Shown: one piece after another, positions 57,348-64,000 of the stretch
Layout of the letters: each line of letters starts with the position of its first letter
Position numbering within the stretch: the first letter of the stretch is position 1
Virus record (IMG/VR): IMGVR_UViG_3300023174_000036
Coordinates: 124,001-188,000 of that record
Length of the DNA stretch: 64,000 bases
From: a virus
Reading direction: 5' to 3' (one strand)
Position numbers and translations under genes: made by a program
Notes under the pieces: model-generated
Told to the model about the DNA's origin: nothing
The model's input: only the letters and a program-made list of their open reading frames with translations
Database searches by the model: none

Positions 57348-57774
57348 ACAGTTGTGTTACAGTTATTCCTGATCGTTCAAGGAACGTAACACCATCAGTA
57401 CTACGATAACTGTTACGATAGAATACACTGCGAATGCCACTTTGAAATATAAGTTTTGCACAGTCCAAGCATGGGCTATGAGTAACAAACAATACAGCCC
57501 CATCACCAGATTCTGTACTTTTCGCAAGTTTAGCAATAGCATTAGTTTCTGCATGTAACACCTCTGGTTTACTTTTTAATGTAACTGTATCATCACTATG
57601 TTGGATAACGTACTCGCAATCGTTATCCCATCCTGCGGGCATGCCATTATAGCCAATACTGATAATACGATCATCCTTGACCACAATAGCACCAACATGA
57701 AGCCTACGTGCTGAACTAAGTTCAGCAAATCGTTCAGCAACATCCATGTAGGCATTTATGAATTTTTCTTTCAT
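57346..57774 (-). CDS. dCMP deaminase
   Basis: 142 residues. Zinc-binding motifs [14 protein letters not shown] (~residue 73) and [15 protein letters not shown] (~97) are those of deoxycytidylate deaminases. It converts dCMP to dUMP, the substrate of ThyX. It starts in an ATGA overlap with the ferredoxin gene and ends at the shared terminator. T4 has an equivalent (Cd). Confidence 0.93.
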   Translation of the reverse strand: MKEKFINAYMDVAERFAELSSARRLHVGAIVVKDDRIISIGYNGMPAGWDNDCEYVIQHSDDTVTLKSKPEVLHAETNAIAKLAKSTESGDGAVLFVTHSPCLDCAKLIFQSGIRSVFYRNSYRSTDGVTFLERSGITVTQL

Positions 57775-58094
57775 TCTTCTAGCAAGTCTAATTTATTAGG
57801 TTTGTTATTCCATTCTTCTGCATCAGGTAGCGCAGGTTTACGTTTAGTAATGGTAGGCCATTTTTTAGCAAGCCGTGTATTAAGCTCAGTCCAAAACACA
57901 ACATCAACAGTTTTATCAGTATCGGGAACAATAGCATCGATCGGGCACTCAGGAACGCACACACCACAGTCAATACATTCGTCTGGATCGATAACAAGAA
58001 AGTTAGGACCTTCTTTAAAACAATCAACAGGACAAACTTCTACACAATCAGTATGTTTGCATTTAATACAATTCTCTAATACCAAATATGTCAT
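57771..58094 (-). CDS. 7Fe-type ferredoxin (FdxA-like)
   Basis: 107 residues. The first ~60 match bacterial seven-iron ferredoxins: [20 protein letters not shown] provides the 3Fe-4S type set and [12 protein letters not shown] the 4Fe-4S set, with [11 protein letters not shown] between. The C-terminus ([20 protein letters not shown]) is of the usual type. It could supply electrons to QueE, ThyX-related flavin chemistry or host enzymes. Coupled to the clamp loader (ATGA). Confidence 0.93.
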   Translation of the reverse strand: MTYLVLENCIKCKHTDCVEVCPVDCFKEGPNFLVIDPDECIDCGVCVPECPIDAIVPDTDKTVDVVFWTELNTRLAKKWPTITKRKPALPDAEEWNNKPNKLDLLEE

Positions 58095-59005
58095 AGGTGA
58101 CTCAGTCTAATTAGGGTTGCCGCAAGATTAATTTCTGGATCAATAATTAATGTATGATCTACCAGTCCTTGTTTAATAATAAGAATTGCCTTGTCTTGAA
58201 CGGTTTCATCTCCAAAAATTTCCACATTATCATATAACCAACGGAATATTTCCTCCATCTCTTCTGGCCGTGCTTGACTACAAACAAGTTTACGACCTTC
58301 TGTAATTTTTCCTGCTTTAAACAATCGAACCATGTCTAACTTATAATCAGCTTGTCCGCTATCTGCTTTCTCAGGAGTATGCAATTTTCCATCCATACTG
58401 TTCATTTGTGTAGTGTTAATACACTTGCGAAGGTCAGGGTAAGTTGCTTTGACAAAGGTGTCCAATGTGTCCAAATCAAACTCTACGGATTCCTCCATAA
58501 GAATAGTAGCAACACGGGCAGTAAATTCTGCAATGTCAACACGTTCGATATGAAAACCTTGGCAACGACTGTGCAGTGCAGGAATAATCCTATTGGGATA
58601 ATTACAAGTAAGAATAAAACGTGCAGTGGTATGATACTCTTCCATAACTCCACGCAATGCCGCTTGTGCATTGGGACTCAAATAGTCTGCTTCGTCTAAC
58701 AGCACAACTTTAAAGTCTCCAAATGGAATCATCTGTACAAAGTTCACAATCTTATCACGAACATCCTCAACTGAGTTTGTACGTGATGCGTTGATTTCCA
58801 AAACATCTAGATCATTAATTTGTAGTTCATTGAACAACACTCTGGCAAGAGTAGTTTTACCAATGCCAGCATTACCGCTAAACAACAAATGCGGGATACT
58901 TTTTTGTTTAATCCAAGATTCTACTTGCTCTTTTTGATGATTATCTCTAAACACATAGCCGTCAATAGTGTTAGGACGGTATTTCTCAACCCATAATTCT
59001 TTCAT
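58091..59005 (-). CDS. 44: Clamp-loader ATPase subunit (gp44/RFC-like)
   Basis: 304 residues from ATG 59005, after the upstream stop; the longer frame from 59047 lies within that gene. [19 protein letters not shown], Walker [17 protein letters not shown] (~43), Walker [16 protein letters not shown] (~100), SRC motif [14 protein letters not shown] (~150). It loads gp45 on primer ends. A gp62 gene was not seen in the window. Confidence 0.93.
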   Translation of the reverse strand: MKELWVEKYRPNTIDGYVFRDNHQKEQVESWIKQKSIPHLLFSGNAGIGKTTLARVLFNELQINDLDVLEINASRTNSVEDVRDKIVNFVQMIPFGDFKVVLLDEADYLSPNAQAALRGVMEEYHTTARFILTCNYPNRIIPALHSRCQGFHIERVDIAEFTARVATILMEESVEFDLDTLDTFVKATYPDLRKCINTTQMNSMDGKLHTPEKADSGQADYKLDMVRLFKAGKITEGRKLVCSQARPEEMEEIFRWLYDNVEIFGDETVQDKAILIIKQGLVDHTLIIDPEINLAATLIRLSHL

Positions 59006-59006
59006 T

Positions 59007-59270
59007 TTAAACCATTTCCTCGTAAATGCCAAGTGCTTCTGCAACAATTAATAGTACGCCAGCAACAGTAAATTCACCAAAGCACAATGCAATGCCAGCA
59101 ATAATTCTAAAGAAGCTTTTTACAAAGCTAATATATTTGTGTTTAGTTGGATCTGGGTGTTCAACTTCGCTAGTAGTTTTTTTCTCTACAGCATCTAAAC
59201 GACCCATAAGGTCTTGCATTAGTTGAATATTTGCTTCGTAGTCTTGCTTTGCTTGATCTTTAGCGTTCAT
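59007..59270 (-). CDS. Small membrane protein
   Basis: 87 residues; AAGGAGATACT precedes the ATG. A helical N-terminus (NIQLMQDLMGRLDAVEKKTT) and one or two transmembrane segments at the C-terminus (FFRIIAGIALCFGEFTVAGV, LLIVAEALGIYEEM). Immediately upstream of the clamp loader, behind a sigma70 promoter. Unknown function. Confidence 0.65.
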   Translation of the reverse strand: MNAKDQAKQDYEANIQLMQDLMGRLDAVEKKTTSEVEHPDPTKHKYISFVKSFFRIIAGIALCFGEFTVAGVLLIVAEALGIYEEMV

Positions 59271-59301
59271 AGTATCTCCTTAATTAGAAACTCTTGCTCT
59301 A

Positions 59302-59330
59302 ATTGTACTATGAACGTTAGCGATAGTCAA
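59302..59330 (-). promoter_or_regulatory. Sigma70-type promoter (TTGACT - 17 - TACAAT)
   Basis: -35 TTGACT (59330-59325) and -10 TACAAT (59307-59302) on the - strand with a 17-base spacer, 32 bases before the 59007-59270 ATG. It would drive the small membrane protein, clamp loader, ferredoxin and dCMP deaminase. Confidence 0.8.
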
Positions 59331-59342
59331 GGAAAATATTAC

Positions 59343-59903
59343 TCAAATATTAAATGAAAATGTTTTTCTAGGATTATCGTTTAATTTTTGTGGAACTTCA
59401 TGTTCTATCCACGAATTCCACATCACAATCTTTCCAGCTTGAGGCTCAATAAATTTTGTATTTTGTATTTCACCATTAAATACCGATATCGGTTTTGGAT
59501 TAAACAACACTAATGGCGGAACATCTTTGCCCACTTCTAAATAAATGATTCCAGAAAATGTACATCGATGATGCATGTGCCTTCTTAGATAAGCATTTTT
59601 ATTCATAGAACTAAAAAAACCGTAAGGTTTAAATTCTATTTGATTGTAATCCATTTCTGAAGCTTCAGCCAGTTGAACAGCATAGGTCATGATGATCATA
59701 CTCAATGTCTGTTGTACAACCGGATCCGACATTACAACAGGATTAAGATCATCTGATCCCAGCGTTGACGGAAAATTATCAATATTAAGTAAATTGTCCT
59801 TAGTTAGCGACGTATACTTATTACACAGCGGAAGCAATGTGTTTGCCAACTCAATATTTGAGTCCTGAAGCACAAATGTTGGAAATACAGACTCAATTAT
59901 CAT
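59343..59903 (-). CDS. 2-oxoglutarate/Fe(II) oxygenase-like protein
   Basis: 186 residues. LRRHMHHRCTFSGIIYLEVG (~110) and IVMWNSWIEHEVPQKLNDNP (~158) fit the second iron ligand pair of the 2OG-Fe(II)-Oxy_5 type found in T4-like phages; RKTFSFNI ends the protein. The substrate is unknown. It follows the GroES-like gene without a gap. Only distantly similar to the 52290 oxygenase. Confidence 0.75.
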   Translation of the reverse strand: MIIESVFPTFVLQDSNIELANTLLPLCNKYTSLTKDNLLNIDNFPSTLGSDDLNPVVMSDPVVQQTLSMIIMTYAVQLAEASEMDYNQIEFKPYGFFSSMNKNAYLRRHMHHRCTFSGIIYLEVGKDVPPLVLFNPKPISVFNGEIQNTKFIEPQAGKIVMWNSWIEHEVPQKLNDNPRKTFSFNI

Positions 59904-60314
59904 TTATTGTTCAAAACTTGGTCTTGAAAACGAAGCTGGATCAAATGTTGCGTGTGTTACGGTACTGTGAGCGCCGTGAATAATTTGATCAGGTTTTTCA
60001 TCAGTGACCATTAATATACCATTTGGGTCAGCACGACGAATAATCATATCGTTGCCATCGTCGTCTAGCACTGTAAATCCTCTACTCCACCGGCCATGTT
60101 CGAGTAAGATCCACTCGCCTACTTTTACATCAATTTGTTCCGGCCCAACGGAATACACTCGACCCCATCGACTTTTAACACCCTCGCTTTTACCATCATC
60201 GCTGGGTAGAACAATTCCGCCTTTAGTTACTTGCGCACCAAAATCCATATCAACAATAACAATATTATCGCGAATTGGTCTTAGTTTGCTGGCATATACT
60301 GGTGTTCTTTTCAT
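59904..60314 (-). CDS. GroES/gp31-like co-chaperonin
   Basis: 136 residues, longer than GroES (~97). The GroES core is readable: SKLRPIRDNIVIVDMDFGAQ (~9-28), VTKGGIVLPSDDGKSEG with the mobile-loop position, RWGRVYSVGPEQIDVKVGEW and ILLEHGRWSRGFTVLDDDGN. T4 gp31 replaces GroES to let GroEL fold the large capsid protein, so this is the probable role. The C-terminal ~35 residues are an extra, His-containing tail. Coupled to the 60311 gene. Confidence 0.82.
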   Translation of the reverse strand: MKRTPVYASKLRPIRDNIVIVDMDFGAQVTKGGIVLPSDDGKSEGVKSRWGRVYSVGPEQIDVKVGEWILLEHGRWSRGFTVLDDDGNDMIIRRADPNGILMVTDEKPDQIIHGAHSTVTHATFDPASFSRPSFEQ

Positions 60315-60613
60315 TCGTTGCCTTCTGGATCCATGTCTGCTACATTTTTCTTAGCAATCACTGGTTTTGCAGTAGCAACTTCTTCGACTTGACGTACATT
60401 AATTTGATCAGGTACGATTCTGTTGGCTTCTGCTTCTCTTAGAATATCTTCGCGCTTTCTAACGATCTTGCCGCCTGGCCCTAGTTCGTCACCACGTGCA
60501 TTTACCTTAAGATTACCCACAGCTGGCGTGAGTTCGTTTATGTTTACTAAACGATTCATATCAACTTCTTTGCCTTGCATTGAACGATATATTTGTTTTG
60601 GTTGTTGTTCCAT
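60311..60613 (-). CDS. Conserved T4-like phage protein of unknown function
   Basis: 100 residues; AAGGAG precedes the ATG. YRSMQGKEVDMNRLVNINEL and LGPGGKIVRKREDILREAEA resemble, from memory, a small protein of T4-like cyanophages. The C-terminus is Ala/Lys-rich. Coupled to the GroES-like gene. A TATAAT-like sequence lies upstream but no -35 is convincing. Confidence 0.7.
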   Translation of the reverse strand: MEQQPKQIYRSMQGKEVDMNRLVNINELTPAVGNLKVNARGDELGPGGKIVRKREDILREAEANRIVPDQINVRQVEEVATAKPVIAKKNVADMDPEGNE

Positions 60614-60640
60614 TTTAAATCTCCTTAATTATACTAGTAC

Positions 60641-61153
60641 TTATCTCAGGAATTCCTGCCAGTCAAGATTATATTTAATACTATCAATATGGTGTACCCC
60701 TATCAAATAGAGTATGTAACTGGCCACACTGGATCCTCTACCCACACCCCAAACCACATTGTTTTTATTGCAAGTATCCACAAAATATTTGAGCCAACGT
60801 AATAAATCCAGCATATTGCGCTCTTTGAATGCCACTAGTTCTTCAGTAACTCTAGTGTGTTGCGGATCCCAAGGGGGTGTTTGTTGCCAAATCCACGCTT
60901 CTATATCCAGTGTTTTGTATTCTTCAGGCATGTACCAATTTGATTGGCAAGCTGAATCGTAGTCACCGACTTCAAAGTGGGTATCGTAAGGTTCTAGGAA
61001 TTTAAATCCTATTTTGGATTCCAGTTGTTTGATTGCGTCAGATCGTTGATCAACTAGTAAGGTATCCGTTGCATCAAATTGATAACTTTGATACAACGCA
61101 TCAAACAGATCTTGTTCTGAAAATATGGGATTACTGTATTTGTCTAGGCGCAT
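60641..61153 (-). CDS. Stand-alone DnaE-like fragment (DNA polymerase III alpha related)
   Basis: 170 residues. The C-terminal half (VVWGVGRGSSVASYILYLIG then a HHIDSIKYNLDWQEFLR segment) closely follows the bacterial DnaE core region GRGSAAGSLVAYLLGIT...YNLLFERFL. The frame ends exactly before the position where DnaE has its catalytic Asp-x-Asp, so it cannot be a polymerase. The N-terminal part is unrelated-looking and acidic. It has its own sigma70 promoter. It may bind DNA or interfere with or recruit host replication components. Confidence 0.72.
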   Translation of the reverse strand: MRLDKYSNPIFSEQDLFDALYQSYQFDATDTLLVDQRSDAIKQLESKIGFKFLEPYDTHFEVGDYDSACQSNWYMPEEYKTLDIEAWIWQQTPPWDPQHTRVTEELVAFKERNMLDLLRWLKYFVDTCNKNNVVWGVGRGSSVASYILYLIGVHHIDSIKYNLDWQEFLR

Positions 61154-61160
61154 AGCCTAT

Positions 61161-61189
61161 ATTTTACTGTATGTTGATTAGCTTGTCAA
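61161..61189 (-). promoter_or_regulatory. Sigma70-type promoter (TTGACA - 17 - TAAAAT) for the DnaE-like gene
   Basis: -35 TTGACA (61189-61184) and -10 TAAAAT (61166-61161) on the - strand, spacer 17 bases, overlapping the 3' end of the 61164 gene. The downstream ATG is only eight bases beyond the -10, so the transcript would be nearly leaderless at 61153. Confidence 0.7.
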
Positions 61190-61394
61190 GGTTTTTATCG
61201 CGATTATCAACCATTTTTTGCCATTCAGCACGTTGCCTTCTGGCTTGCTCAGTTTTATATGTGTCCAAAGCCAATGATACTTGTTGTCGCAAATCTGGAT
61301 TTGCGGATTGAAAATATTTTTTAGTGAGATCGTTGATTTTAAAATCAATCTCACTGTCTTTTAAATTTTCTAAATTTGATATTAATGGATGCAT
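61164..61394 (-). CDS. Small helical phage protein
   Basis: 76 residues, helical and charged (SEIDFKINDLTKKYFQSANP, RRQRAEWQKMVDNRDKNLDK). It resembles, from memory, a small conserved cyanophage protein. It overlaps the upstream gene stop by one base. Function unknown. Confidence 0.65.
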   Translation of the reverse strand: MHPLISNLENLKDSEIDFKINDLTKKYFQSANPDLRQQVSLALDTYKTEQARRQRAEWQKMVDNRDKNLDKLINIQ

Positions 61395-62485
61395 TAATTG
61401 TATTCGCCTAAATATCGAAGATACACATTGAGACCGCCGTCAATACTCCATGCTTCTATAACTTTAACGTTATCATTAGTTATGGTTGTTAACACAGCAG
61501 TTGCAGTTGCTTGTACTCCAGTCACCGCAGGAGCTCCTATAGTAACTTGCGGTGGCACAGTAGTCCAGCCGTCTCCGCCATCTGTAACAACTATGCTGTC
61601 AATAGCACATACCAAATCTACTCTTGCTCCTGAACCTATACCGGTTAATGCTGTGACAGTTTTTGAACCAGCCAGTGGTGTTGTCAACGGGCCGTTAACA
61701 CTGACGCTGACGTTGGTAATACCACCTGAACCGTTAACTCCGGTTACTGATAACACAATACTTGTGTCTTGGTTTACAACTAGCAAATCGCCGTTGGCAT
61801 AATTAGAACCAAGTGAACCTGAACTAACAGTTGCTGACAGAACTTTGTATTTGGCAGTTGCGGTTGCAACTGTACCGCCAGCTAATGTTGGACTAGTAAA
61901 TGAAACAGTAGTTGGTGTAATATATTTACTACCTGGTTCAGTAACAGTAATGCTTCTAACACTTTCTCCACCAACTTTAAATCCATAAGTTGTGCTGTTT
62001 GGCAATGTGGGATATGCCACATCATATCTAATAGATCCGCCACCGCTGGTTGCAAATCCTGGTGTTCGCACTCCGTTTTGATCGCTGGCAATCAATACAC
62101 GAATTAATCCCATTTTGCCCGCAGTTGGCCATCCTGTAAATGTTAAAGTTGCATCTCCTGCTAGAATGAATCTCTGCACAGGACCGTTAATTAAATCTAC
62201 ATTAGAAGCTGTTGAAACAGTGCCTCCGCTAAAATACACGCCGTAAAATCTATTGTACAAGCCATTGCTTATAGTGCTACCATTTAGGTCGTTGTTAACA
62301 ACTGCGTTGGTTGCGAGGTTGGCTTTCAACACTGCATTGGTTTGCAATGCGGTAAGTTCAGTTTTGGCAATGGCTAATCCTGCTGAAATAGCTGTAAAAT
62401 TATCACGAAACCCTTGGCTGTTATTGTCAACACCTGCAACTGGGTAAGATGTGTTAATTGTTCCGACATTTATTTGACTGGTCAT
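61394..62485 (-). CDS. Structural/tail-fibre-type protein
   Basis: 363 residues, Thr/Val/Gly-rich and beta-structured. The N-terminus (INVGTINTSYPVAGVDNNSQ, FRDNFTAISAGLAIAKTELT) looks like a fibre attachment region with a short coiled coil. Later segments (SITVTEPGSKYITPTTVSFT, IVVTDGGDGWTTVPPQVTIG) are two copies of a Gly-turn repeat typical of phage baseplate or fibre proteins. It overlaps the next upstream gene (ATGA). A late promoter lies 31 bases before it. Confidence 0.72.
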   Translation of the reverse strand: MTSQINVGTINTSYPVAGVDNNSQGFRDNFTAISAGLAIAKTELTALQTNAVLKANLATNAVVNNDLNGSTISNGLYNRFYGVYFSGGTVSTASNVDLINGPVQRFILAGDATLTFTGWPTAGKMGLIRVLIASDQNGVRTPGFATSGGGSIRYDVAYPTLPNSTTYGFKVGGESVRSITVTEPGSKYITPTTVSFTSPTLAGGTVATATAKYKVLSATVSSGSLGSNYANGDLLVVNQDTSIVLSVTGVNGSGGITNVSVSVNGPLTTPLAGSKTVTALTGIGSGARVDLVCAIDSIVVTDGGDGWTTVPPQVTIGAPAVTGVQATATAVLTTITNDNVKVIEAWSIDGGLNVYLRYLGEYN

Positions 62486-64000
62486 ACTGTTATCCTATCG
62501 TTTCTAAATACAAGATATTTATCGTTAATCGAACCGGTGACAGAATCTATTATGTATCTGTCCACTGTGTAATCTAAAGATTTAAAATCAAATTCGCTGT
62601 GTTGGATATTTAATAAAATATCAGCACTTTTGCCCGCTTCGCAGTAACAAATTGGAATAGCCAACACAAATCCTAATTCTTGACTATTCCCAGGTTGTAT
62701 ACTACGCATCCATAAAGGCATGTAGTTCCTCTCTGTTGCACCAGTATCTTTAATCCTGCTACGCCAATTGGTAATACTGTTTGGAAAATAGGTATTGACA
62801 TTGGGATTTGAAACTTCGTAACCTGTGCTGTCGGCTGTGATTATTGGCTCCGGCCTAATGTTTTCCGGACTGTCGGCACCTAATGAATCCAAAGTTCTAC
62901 TCCAAATATTGGTACTGCTATCGATAGTTATAGTATCGCTAGACAGCCCTGGTAATTGAATATTTCTTGGCAAATATTTGCCGTTTGGCTCTTGCGGGTC
63001 CACAACACTGACATATATCACTTCATATACTGTATCGGTAGTACCGGGCTGAATAGCAACTGCGGATTTAACCGGACCAAAAGCAAATCGTTTTCTTTTG
63101 TGATTCAAACCAATTGCACCAACAAACCTAGCGGCATCTTTGGTTTCTATACCAGCATATACCATCATGTTTAAATCAGTCTGAACTCCAAAATTAGCAT
63201 CATTGGTTCTATAAATGCTACTAGGTGTAAAAATAGAAGTATCGGTAATGAATGATTTCCAAAGAGCTCGTTGTGATTGTTTTAAGAACGGCTTGGTTCT
63301 GATATTGCTGAAACTTATATCGTTTGGGGTATCAATGTACAAGGTAAATGCGCGAGTAGTTGCACTATAGTCATATTGATCTCTAGCTTGCACGGTAAAC
63401 GTATATTGCTTGTCTATACTGGTAGTATCAAAATCAAAAGTTATAAATTTTCTACTTGAGCCAACTGTGTCGTAAAATCTCGTAAGGCCTTTGGATCCAG
63501 AAACAGCATCATAAAATTGATTGACCTTGCCTATAATTTCTCCGTCATAGTTTAGTGATAAACCTGGAGGCAGTGATCCACTTGTTAACGTATAAGAAAT
63601 AATTGCATCAGGTATGGTACTTGAAGCGGCCACATGCAAATTAGAAATAAAATTTGCATTGATGTTGCCCAAGTTGGCATCAGTTAGCCACGTTATTACA
63701 CTGTCAATCTCGCCAATAATACCAATAGTAAATGTTCTGGATGCAGTCGCACTGTCTTGTTTGTCTCCAAATCTAGTAGCAGTGATGGTGAAGTTATAAG
63801 TTTTTGTGATAGCTGGCTGATATGGAACCAGTCCGTATACCGTAGCAGTTTGTATATCAAAATTGGTACCTTTGGGTAACACACTCAAAGTTCCAATATA
63901 AAAACTGGTTCCTGTTGGTATGCTTACTTGTAGCGGTGTTAAGATAGTGAGACGATAACGTCCATTGCCTAAATTCTCCACCACACTGATTTTATAAAGT
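62482..64000 (-). CDS. Large structural protein with putative Ig/cadherin-like domains (5' end cut)
   Basis: The frame stays open to the right window edge, so only the C-terminal ~505 residues are visible; the apparent GTG start at 63984 is internal. He_PIG-like repeats are evident: ITSYTLTSGSLPPGLSLNYD-type segment (~130), NYDGEIIGKV, KQYTFTVQARDQYDYSATTR and a similar KTYNFTITATRFGDKQDSAT earlier. The C-terminal ~230 residues form another domain (LYIDTPNDISFSNIRTKPFL...). Virion protein, probably baseplate wedge-associated or fibre; exact identity not assignable. Confidence 0.75.
   Translation of the reverse strand, partial: LYKISVVENLGNGRYRLTILTPLQVSIPTGTSFYIGTLSVLPKGTNFDIQTATVYGLVPYQPAITKTYNFTITATRFGDKQDSATASRTFTIGIIGEIDSVITWLTDANLGNINANFISNLHVAASSTIPDAIISYTLTSGSLPPGLSLNYDGEIIGKVNQFYDAVSGSKGLTRFYDTVGSSRKFITFDFDTTSIDKQYTFTVQARDQYDYSATTRAFTLYIDTPNDISFSNIRTKPFLKQSQRALWKSFITDTSIFTPSSIYRTNDANFGVQTDLNMMVYAGIETKDAARFVGAIGLNHKRKRFAFGPVKSAVAIQPGTTDTVYEVIYVSVVDPQEPNGKYLPRNIQLPGLSSDTITIDSSTNIWSRTLDSLGADSPENIRPEPIITADSTGYEVSNPNVNTYFPNSITNWRSRIKDTGATERNYMPLWMRSIQPGNSQELGFVLAIPICYCEAGKSADILLNIQHSEFDFKSLDYTVDRYIIDSVTGSINDKYLVFRNDRITV
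62516..62523 (-). promoter_or_regulatory. T4-type late promoter (GATAAATA)
   Basis: GATAAATA on the - strand inside the 3' end of the 62482 gene, 31 bases before the ATG of the 61394-62485 structural gene. Position and gene type fit late transcription. Confidence 0.6.

Noticed and set aside
60620-60640. TATAAT before the 60311 gene as a sigma70 promoter
   Set aside because: No acceptable -35 lies 15-19 bases upstream; the nearest TTGACT is about 27 bases away.

Overview
The window is a contiguous piece of the genome of a large, AT-rich, T4-like tailed phage (contractile-tail myovirus type). Evidence for this is a family-B DNA polymerase (gp43 type), a gp45-type sliding clamp, a gp44-type clamp-loader ATPase, a T4 RNase H-type flap nuclease, a DsbA-like late-transcription DNA-binding protein, a GroES/gp31-like co-chaperonin, PhoH, ThyX and dCMP deaminase. 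Genes are packed tightly with many ATGA/TAATG overlaps, and no gene-free stretch exceeds 165 bases. From memory, many of the small unknown proteins resemble those of T4-like cyanophages, but I see no photosynthesis gene. A lipoprotein spanin implies a Gram-negative host. A BPSL0761-like protein hints, weakly, at a betaproteobacterial host. No tRNA, CRISPR array, integrase or insertion sequence was seen.

Layout. 1-8.97 kb (+): three tail-fibre or adhesin-type structural genes (the first cut by the window edge, the third with Calx-beta-like repeats), small conserved genes and four glycosyltransferase-like genes. 8.94-19.2 kb (-): thyX, a MoxR ATPase beside a metallopeptidase/VWA protein, flap nuclease, queE, folE and small conserved genes. 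19.2-29.7 kb (-): accessory region with HIT, phosphoribosyltransferase and cupin proteins, a glycosyltransferase, a homing endonuclease next to a truncated glycosyltransferase copy, a QueD-like protein, a zinc alcohol dehydrogenase and a Gfo/Idh oxidoreductase. 29.7-36 kb (-): DpdA transglycosylase, sliding clamp, short UDP-glucose-dehydrogenase-like protein, DNA polymerase and DsbA. 36-48.7 kb (-): large low-complexity proteins, a Dps-like ferritin, an NMNAT-like nucleotidylyltransferase and a ligase-fold protein; several share terminal peptides that look like head-targeting tags. 48.7-52.3 kb (-): ClpA, peptide deformylase and DnaJ. 52.3-55.1 kb (-): 2OG oxygenase and a lysis cassette (GH19 endolysin, Rz with embedded Rz1, holin). 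56.6-57.3 kb: phoH, the only + strand gene in this half, behind a structured leader. 57.3-61.4 kb (-): dCMP deaminase, ferredoxin, clamp loader, second 2OG oxygenase, GroES-like and DnaE-like fragment. 61.4-64 kb (-): structural proteins, the last cut by the window edge.

How the genes work together. FolE, QueD-like, QueE and DpdA form most of a pathway that makes a 7-deazaguanine and inserts it into phage DNA; QueC is not in the window. Polymerase, clamp, clamp loader and flap nuclease form the replisome, and ThyX and dCMP deaminase supply dTTP. ClpA (with a ClpP-docking IGF loop), DnaJ, deformylase and the GroES-like protein are an unusually rich set of proteostasis genes.

Regulation is readable. 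Eight sigma70-type promoters have exactly 17-base spacers, several overlapping inverted repeats. Seven T4-style late promoters (NATAAATA) precede mainly structural genes, dnaJ and the homing endonuclease. A hairpin sits at the polymerase start, and a UUCG hairpin terminator separates convergent phoH and dCMP deaminase. Functions come from motif reading without any database search; names of unknown proteins are deliberately modest.
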